Shown one piece after another: positions 45,346-49,905 of a stretch of DNA of 49,905 bases (position 1 is the stretch's first letter; each line of letters begins with the position of its first letter). Origin of the DNA: Mansonella perstans (taxonomy: Eukaryota > Nematoda > Chromadorea > Rhabditida > Onchocercidae); the NCBI GenBank assembly GCA_037074765.1, contig JBAMDO010000304.1, positions 1 through 49,905 of the forward strand, given 5' to 3'. Position numbers and translations under genes: made by a program. The notes below the pieces were generated by a model that saw only the letters and a list, made by a program, of their open reading frames with translations, did no database searches and was not told the DNA's origin.

Positions 45346-46498
45346 CTTTTATCAGTAATTCCTTCATCAGTCAAAAAATCAGTCAGCTGAGTGTAAATAA
45401 TCGAATGATTTTTTTGTGACAAATAGAAACAATAACTCCCTTTGTCAGTAATTGACTTTATCAGTTAAAAAATCAGTAATAATTAATCAATCAGCTGAGT
45501 GTCGTGTCAAATCATCAAATGAAATTAATTTGTCCAGAATGTTATATTTGCTTAGTAATGCATTTGACTGTTTGTTGAAATGAATTTATGGTGAAACGAA
45601 ACAAACAAATATACTTTAAAAGGACAGATTTGAAAAATACTGATTATATCAATTTTTATTTATCAGTAAAACAAAGAGGTTTTAATGTAAATAATTTAAA
45701 TCTATCAACAATAACTATAATAATGTTTGGATTTCTTTCTATGCCAAAAATTAAAATACGATAACATCATAAATCAAAAAAATAAAAAATAATTTAAAAA
45801 ATTATTACAGACAATGAAAAATAAATGAATTTCGAAATTTGCATAGGAATTTCATGATATGAAATTGATGATGAAGAAAGAAACGAAGAAAACTTGACTT
45901 GCTGATTTGATTTAGTAACTGATTTACTTACGGTTATTAAACATGCAATTGAATTTTTATCATCATTATCATAAGTGGTTGTAATAAGAAAATGACGGAA
46001 ACTGAAAAAAACAAGAAAAAAAAAGTGAATTTTCAACTGTCACTTCGGAAATTTTGCTCTTTAGTTAAATGAAATAATTTGAAAAAGTTTCGAAGTAATT
46101 AAAAAAAAAAAGTTGATTGCAAAAATTAATCACATTATTTCCAAAAGAAAACGTAGTGTATTCAATTATAAAAATATGGTTACTCTATAAAACACTAGCC
46201 ATGTAATAAATAGTGTTAACAATCATAATTAATTTTGCAAAACTTTAAATAATTTTAAAAGATGCTGTAAAAGTTCCTTATTTTTCTTTATAGCTCAACT
46301 ATTCCCGGTGTGATTACTGAGTGTTAAGTAATACTATTTATCATCGCTTATCACTGCTTTGAAATAATTCAAAGATTTTGTGATATGATATGATGTCTAA
46401 CAGCTGCAAAAGAAATCGTTATAAACTTACCGCAAGTTTTTTTTCTCTTTCTTCTCTACCTTTCTCTTTTCTCTATCATATTTTTTCCCAAAAAATAA
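45346..46498 (-). CDS. Candidate three-exon chain of an unrecognised gene (partial)
   Basis: Read on the - strand. Exon a, 46498-46431, follows GTCATAG and reads LFFGKKYDREKRKVEKKEKK before a GTAAGT donor (phase 2). Exon b, 46001-45932, has a TTTTTTTCAG acceptor, completes the codon as Arg, reads FRHFLITTTYDNDDKNSIAC plus LIT, and ends at GTAAGT (phase 0). Exon c, 45386-45346, has a TTTACACTCAG acceptor, reads LTDFLTDEGITDK and ends at GTAAAA (phase 2). The three phases agree and exon b has consensus signals at both ends. Exon a is purine-rich, so its open frame is weak evidence. I recognise no family. Starts and further exons are not identified. Confidence 0.35.
45440..45494 (-). pseudogene. 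Decayed tandem copy of candidate exon 45386-45346
   Basis: A copy 108 bp away repeats the CACTCAG|CTGA acceptor, the ACTGATTTTTT core and the ACTGA-AAAG end. It contains an in-frame TAA after three codons, an insertion of about 14 nt, and GG in place of the donor GT. That one copy keeps an open frame and both splice sites while the other lost them fits an exon duplication in which only one copy stayed under selection. Confidence 0.4.
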
Positions 46499-46818
46499 CT
46501 ATGACTTCAGGAATATACAAACGGAAGTTTTGTTTCTTGAGAAAAGCAATTTAAATATTATTTATTGCCAAAAAAAGAATGGATTTAAATGTTTAACAAA
46601 AGTTTGTAAAAGAAGTTTAAATTTAAAAAAAATAAATTCATAAATTATAGTACTTATTTTTTTTTTTTGTCTTTTGCTATTTCTCCATCCTAATGACGTT
46701 TTCTCACCTTCCTTTTTTCTAAGATCATTTGATGATGATATTTTAAATTTAAACAAGTAATTTAAATTTAAACAAACAATTAAAGCGATCCTAAACAGAC
46801 AAAATGATATTTAAGTAG

Positions 46819-46852
46819 TTTAATAAAGCAATGATGATGTCAAATACTACAG
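46819..46852 (+). CDS. Weak candidate exon ending at a CAG|GTAAGA donor
   Basis: The donor ACTACAG|GTAAGAAA at 46853 is consensus. Upstream, TTTAAGTAG at 46811-46818 could serve as acceptor, giving phase 0 in and FNKAMMMSNTT, with phase 1 out. Alternatively the triple ATG at 46830-46838 could start translation here. A possible next piece is the 18-nt interval 47861-47878 between a strong TTTTCAATAG acceptor and a GTAAGA donor, again in compatible phase. The acceptor at 46818 is weak. Confidence 0.15.
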
Positions 46853-47113
46853 GTAAGAAAATTGCTTTTTTTCTTTTTTTGCTAAAAATTAAAGCTGGTG
46901 TTTAAAATTAACAAAGATGGGAAAAAAGAGATTTATATCTCAAATTGCGTGACATAATTTTTCTTCTTTTCCACCTCCAATGTTTGCTTAATTTCATTTT
47001 CATTGAAAATATGAAAAGTAAAATTAAAGAAAAAAAAATTGAAATAACAAAAAATTAAAAATTGTGAAAAATAATAAAGACGACAAATTTTTTTTTTAAG
47101 AAATTTAAAAAAA

Positions 47114-47119
47114 TTTATT
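47114..47119 (-). terminator. AATAAA after the candidate terminal exon
   Basis: The + strand reads TTTATT, giving AATAAA on the - strand about 65 nt past the TGA. The position suits a poly(A) signal but the hexamer is frequent in this sequence. Confidence 0.25.
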
Positions 47120-47183
47120 TCTTTTTCTTTCTTCCTTATATCACTATTAAAAAATTCTACTTCTACATCTTGTTATCCTGTCA

Positions 47184-47282
47184 TCATTTCCGTTTTAGTC
47201 TTTTTTCCTTTTTTCTCTTTTCTTTTGCTTTCTGTTCTTCGGTTTTTCCAAAATATTGGAATCCAGCTGGATTTTGCCTTGA
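47184..47282 (-). CDS. Candidate terminal exon of an unrecognised lysine-rich protein
   Basis: On the - strand an acceptor-like TTTTTTTAATCATTCAAG is followed by QNPAGFQYFGKTEEQK, a Lys/Arg/Glu-rich tail ending KRLKRK, and TGA at 47186-47184. No GT lies inside the interval, so it would be a last exon, and an AATAAA lies 65 nt beyond the stop (47119-47114). Caution: the strand is purine-rich and the other two frames are also open for a similar distance, so the frame is chosen only because this peptide looks most natural. No upstream exon was identified. Confidence 0.33.
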   Translation of the reverse strand, partial: SRQNPAGFQYFGKTEEQKAKEKRKKEKRLKRK

Positions 47283-47521
47283 ATGATTAAAAAAATAAAA
47301 TTTGTTTTCAATAAAAATTACTTTCAATTGTAACTTAATATAATAAAAATAATAATTCTGGAGAAAAAATAGGAAGAAATATATTTGGATGGAAAAAAAA
47401 ATTGAAAAAGATGATTGAAAGTCAATCATATAATTTTTCTCAAACTAACTTTTCCACTTTTTTTTCTTATGCCTTTAAATGAATGTTTATTTAAAAAATG
47501 AGTGTTCATTAAAAAAAATTA

Positions 47522-47765
47522 TTTCAATTAAAAATGTCATAAACTAAAACACTAAAAAATAATAGTAAAAAAAATCAATAAAAAATTAAATAATTTATAA
47601 CTTTTTCTGAATTTTTTCATTACTATTATTATTATTGTATATTATTTTAATTTAAAAAAAAATATTTCTATTAAAAATCAATTGTCATGAGTTAAAAGAT
47701 TAAAAAATGATAGCAAAAAAAATCGATAAAAAATTAAACAATTTAAAATTATTACCGAATTATTG
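47522..47765. repeat. Two-copy tandem duplication, about 147 bp, with ATT microsatellites
   Basis: TGTCATnAnnTAAAA, TAAAAAATnATAGnAAAAAA, ATCnATAAAAAATTAAA recur. Each copy is followed by an ATT/TTA trinucleotide run. Confidence 0.75.
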
Positions 47766-47879
47766 ATTATTGTTTATTATTGTTATTATTATTATTAATA
47801 TTATCATTATCATTATTCCTATTATTACTGTATATACATTTTTTTTTGTATTTTCAATAGATTTAAATTGTTTTGAAAG

Positions 47880-49130
47880 TAAGAGAAAAATGGTACAAAG
47901 TTTTTTTTTCAAAATTTTTCGAGGAGCTGTAAATATCATTTTTGAATAATGTTATGGTACTGGTATTTCCAGAAAAAAAAGAAAAGCAGGAAAAAAATGA
48001 AGAAAATAGGCAATAAAAATATGCATCAATTTATGTAAAGCCAAAGTTATTTAAAAGTGATTACCCAAAAGTGCATTTTCCTTAACATTCATAAATTTTC
48101 TCGAAATATTAACTGCCAATATTATATTTGAGTTATTGGATCAAAAAAAAAAAAAAAAAAAAGAAAAAAAAGTGAAGGAAAAATAAATTGTTGCAAATTT
48201 TTTTTTGAATCAAAATTATTTTTTTCGTTTCATATTGAAGTTTTAAAAAATCTAATTTTCATTGCTTTTTTTTATGTTTTCCTTTTTTATAAAATAACAG
48301 AAAGGAATAATCTTATCGCATAATTAAACTTTGCTTTTTCTTTTTTCTTTCAAATTTAAATAGAAAATGAACATGCTTTTTATTAGTGCATATATCTTTT
48401 TCCTTCCTTTTTTTTTGACAATTTTGAAATAATTTTGAAAAAAAAATTTTAACAATTTGTTTAGTGAGTAAGTACTTTTCCCATTTGCCAACTAACAATT
48501 AATATAACTTAGCTGATATGATAGTGTTTTTAATGAAGGATGCAGCAACTTGTAGTTCACAATTTTCAAATGCTAATATATCATTTCGTTCAATTCAATA
48601 ATGCTAAAAGTTTCATTCGGAAGTGTAAAAATGATAGCAAATTAAACTCATAGAAACAGATATATGATAGACCTGATTGATTACATTGTTAACAACATTT
48701 TGAGTTTCTTCCTCTTCTTCGTGTTGGGAAAATTTTATTTGTAGATTAATCGATTCGATATTCTATTCCAATTTTAGATATGCTTCCATTAATTTAGAAT
48801 TGTTCCATTATTTCATTACTCCATTAATTTTCCTTTTTTTTTCTACGAATGATGATATTTAGTAGATTAGTAGATAATTTTAGTATTCTTAATTATATCA
48901 TAGTATTCCGCTGCAATTGTATTCTTAATTATTTCATAGTATTTTGCTATTTTTTTGCACTTATTTTAATCACATATTATCAATTATTAAGTATGATACA
49001 ATTTAGTATTTAAATAATAACTTTGAGTTGTAATACCATGATAATAGCAGAAGTAAACTGATAACTAATTTAATAATTGAGTTAGAGTGAATTTTTTTTT
49101 CAAAAGGACCACTTTATATTTTATAGGTTT
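47880..49130. other. No gene seen
   Basis: AT-rich sequence with homopolymers. A GTAAGTAC donor-like site at 48468 directly follows a TTTGTTTAG acceptor-like site, leaving no room for an exon. Confidence 0.45.
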
Positions 49131-49365
49131 ATGTATGTATACATAATGTATGTGTGTGTATGTCTGTGTGTGTCTTGAATTGTACTAATTGAATCAAATA
49201 TTTATTAATTGATTGAAATAATTTTGTAAATTTTACAATACATGCATATATTTCATAGGTTTATGCAAGTGTATTTGTATATAAATGTGTGTGTGTGTAT
49301 GTGTGTATGTGTATGTATGTGTGTTTGTATATGTGTGTATGTGTGTGTCTTCTGTGTATGTATTA
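49131..49365. repeat. Compound (TG)n/(TATG)n microsatellite, two blocks
   Basis: TG-rich blocks at about 49146-49175 and 49285-49360. Both follow an ATAGGTTTATG motif, so the pair may itself be a duplication. Frames through it are repeat translation. Confidence 0.9.
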
Positions 49366-49486
49366 TTAAGATATGTGTATATTTATTATATAAAAGGTCT
49401 ATATGTTGTTATATGAAGTATACATTCCAATTCTAAACAGTTAAACAGCTCTTAGCAACGCCCTATTTTTCTAATTTTCTTTATAG

Positions 49487-49560
49487 TAAGCAGCAAGATT
49501 TCAATGGTTGTGGGATGGTTGAAAATATTTATTGCTAGCAGTTAGCAGTTTATAATTTAT
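49487..49560 (+). other. Exon-like segment after a strong acceptor
   Basis: CTAATTTTCTTTATAG ends at 49486. In one phase the following bases read KQQDFNGCGMVENIYC then TAG; in another SSKISMVVGWLKIFIASS then TAG. Either could be a terminal exon of the + strand gene that starts at 37563, and the second matches the phase left by the 18-nt candidate at 47861-47878. Evidence is limited to one splice site. Confidence 0.2.
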
Positions 49561-49905
49561 ATTTTTTTTTTCCTTAAATGTTCACCAACAATTATGGATC
49601 AGCGAACATTGGATCAAATAATTATGATAAAGTTAGAATTTTTAATAATTCTATAATTCTTTGCTTCCTTTTTCTCTTTTTTTTTCAATTTTTTTTTTAA
49701 TTATATAAAAGTTATTTTTAATTATTTTTTTGTTATATTTTTTTAAATTAATTGTATTTTTTTTAAATTTATTTTTATGATTTTAAAAAAAAGCAATTAC
49801 AAACTGCTACATTACAAAAATGTAATAATTTACTCAAGGAATTGTTATTTTTTTTAAATTTTCATTTGTTTTTTATTTACGAATAAAATAGAAAAAAATT
49901 AAAAA

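Noticed and set aside
49242..49436. 64-codon + strand frame rich in Cys and Val
   Set aside because: Repeat translation of a compound TG microsatellite.
1..49905. tRNA, rRNA, spliced-leader RNA genes, LTR or Tc1/mariner transposases, bacterial insertions
   Set aside because: Looked for B-box type GGTTCGA motifs, conserved transposase or reverse transcriptase residues and GC-shifted blocks; none seen. A covariance-model search would be more reliable than reading by eye.

Overview
The window is very A+T-rich eukaryotic DNA, roughly four-fifths A+T by eye. It is full of homopolymer runs, microsatellites and short tandem duplications. One multi-exon protein gene can be read from end to end. Its introns are AT-rich (96-601 nt), its acceptors are T-rich TTTCAG or TTTTAG types, and a likely spliced-leader acceptor lies just before its start codon. 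The best fit is a nematode, perhaps spirurid or filarial; another AT-rich invertebrate cannot be excluded. I saw no tRNA, rRNA, CRISPR array or autonomous transposon.

The certain gene lies at 20188-28028 on the + strand. I reconstruct 18 exons coding for about 802 residues. The protein is an orthologue of the Rab GTPase-activating protein TBC1D16. It has the conserved N-terminal module, an expanded Asp/Asn/Ser-rich middle, and a complete TBC domain with both catalytic fingers (IxxDxxR and YxQ). One intron carries a decayed second copy of the end of exon 10.

A second probable gene starts at 37563 (+). Its first coding exon of 64 codons follows strong acceptor sites and ends at a consensus GTAAGT donor. 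The rest must lie across long introns or beyond the window, and a phase-compatible 31-nt exon at 44924-44954 is a candidate.

On the - strand there is a possible three-exon chain at 46498-45346 with matching phases and a decayed tandem copy of its last exon. There is also a possible terminal exon at 47282-47184 and a 78-codon exon-like block at 19413-19180. Weaker candidates are at 9531-9274 (-), 11598-15092 (+), 19906-20032 (+) and 33901-34020 (+). I recognise none of these products.

The remainder is gene-poor. Its most regular property is local duplication: more than twenty places hold two to five diverged tandem copies of units from about 22 to 245 bp. Near-perfect short hairpins also occur at 31.3, 37.1 and 41.8 kb, a 336-bp foldback element lies at 43.5 kb, and a palindromic TA-rich block at 18.3-18.7 kb is bracketed by a perfect 26-bp direct repeat.
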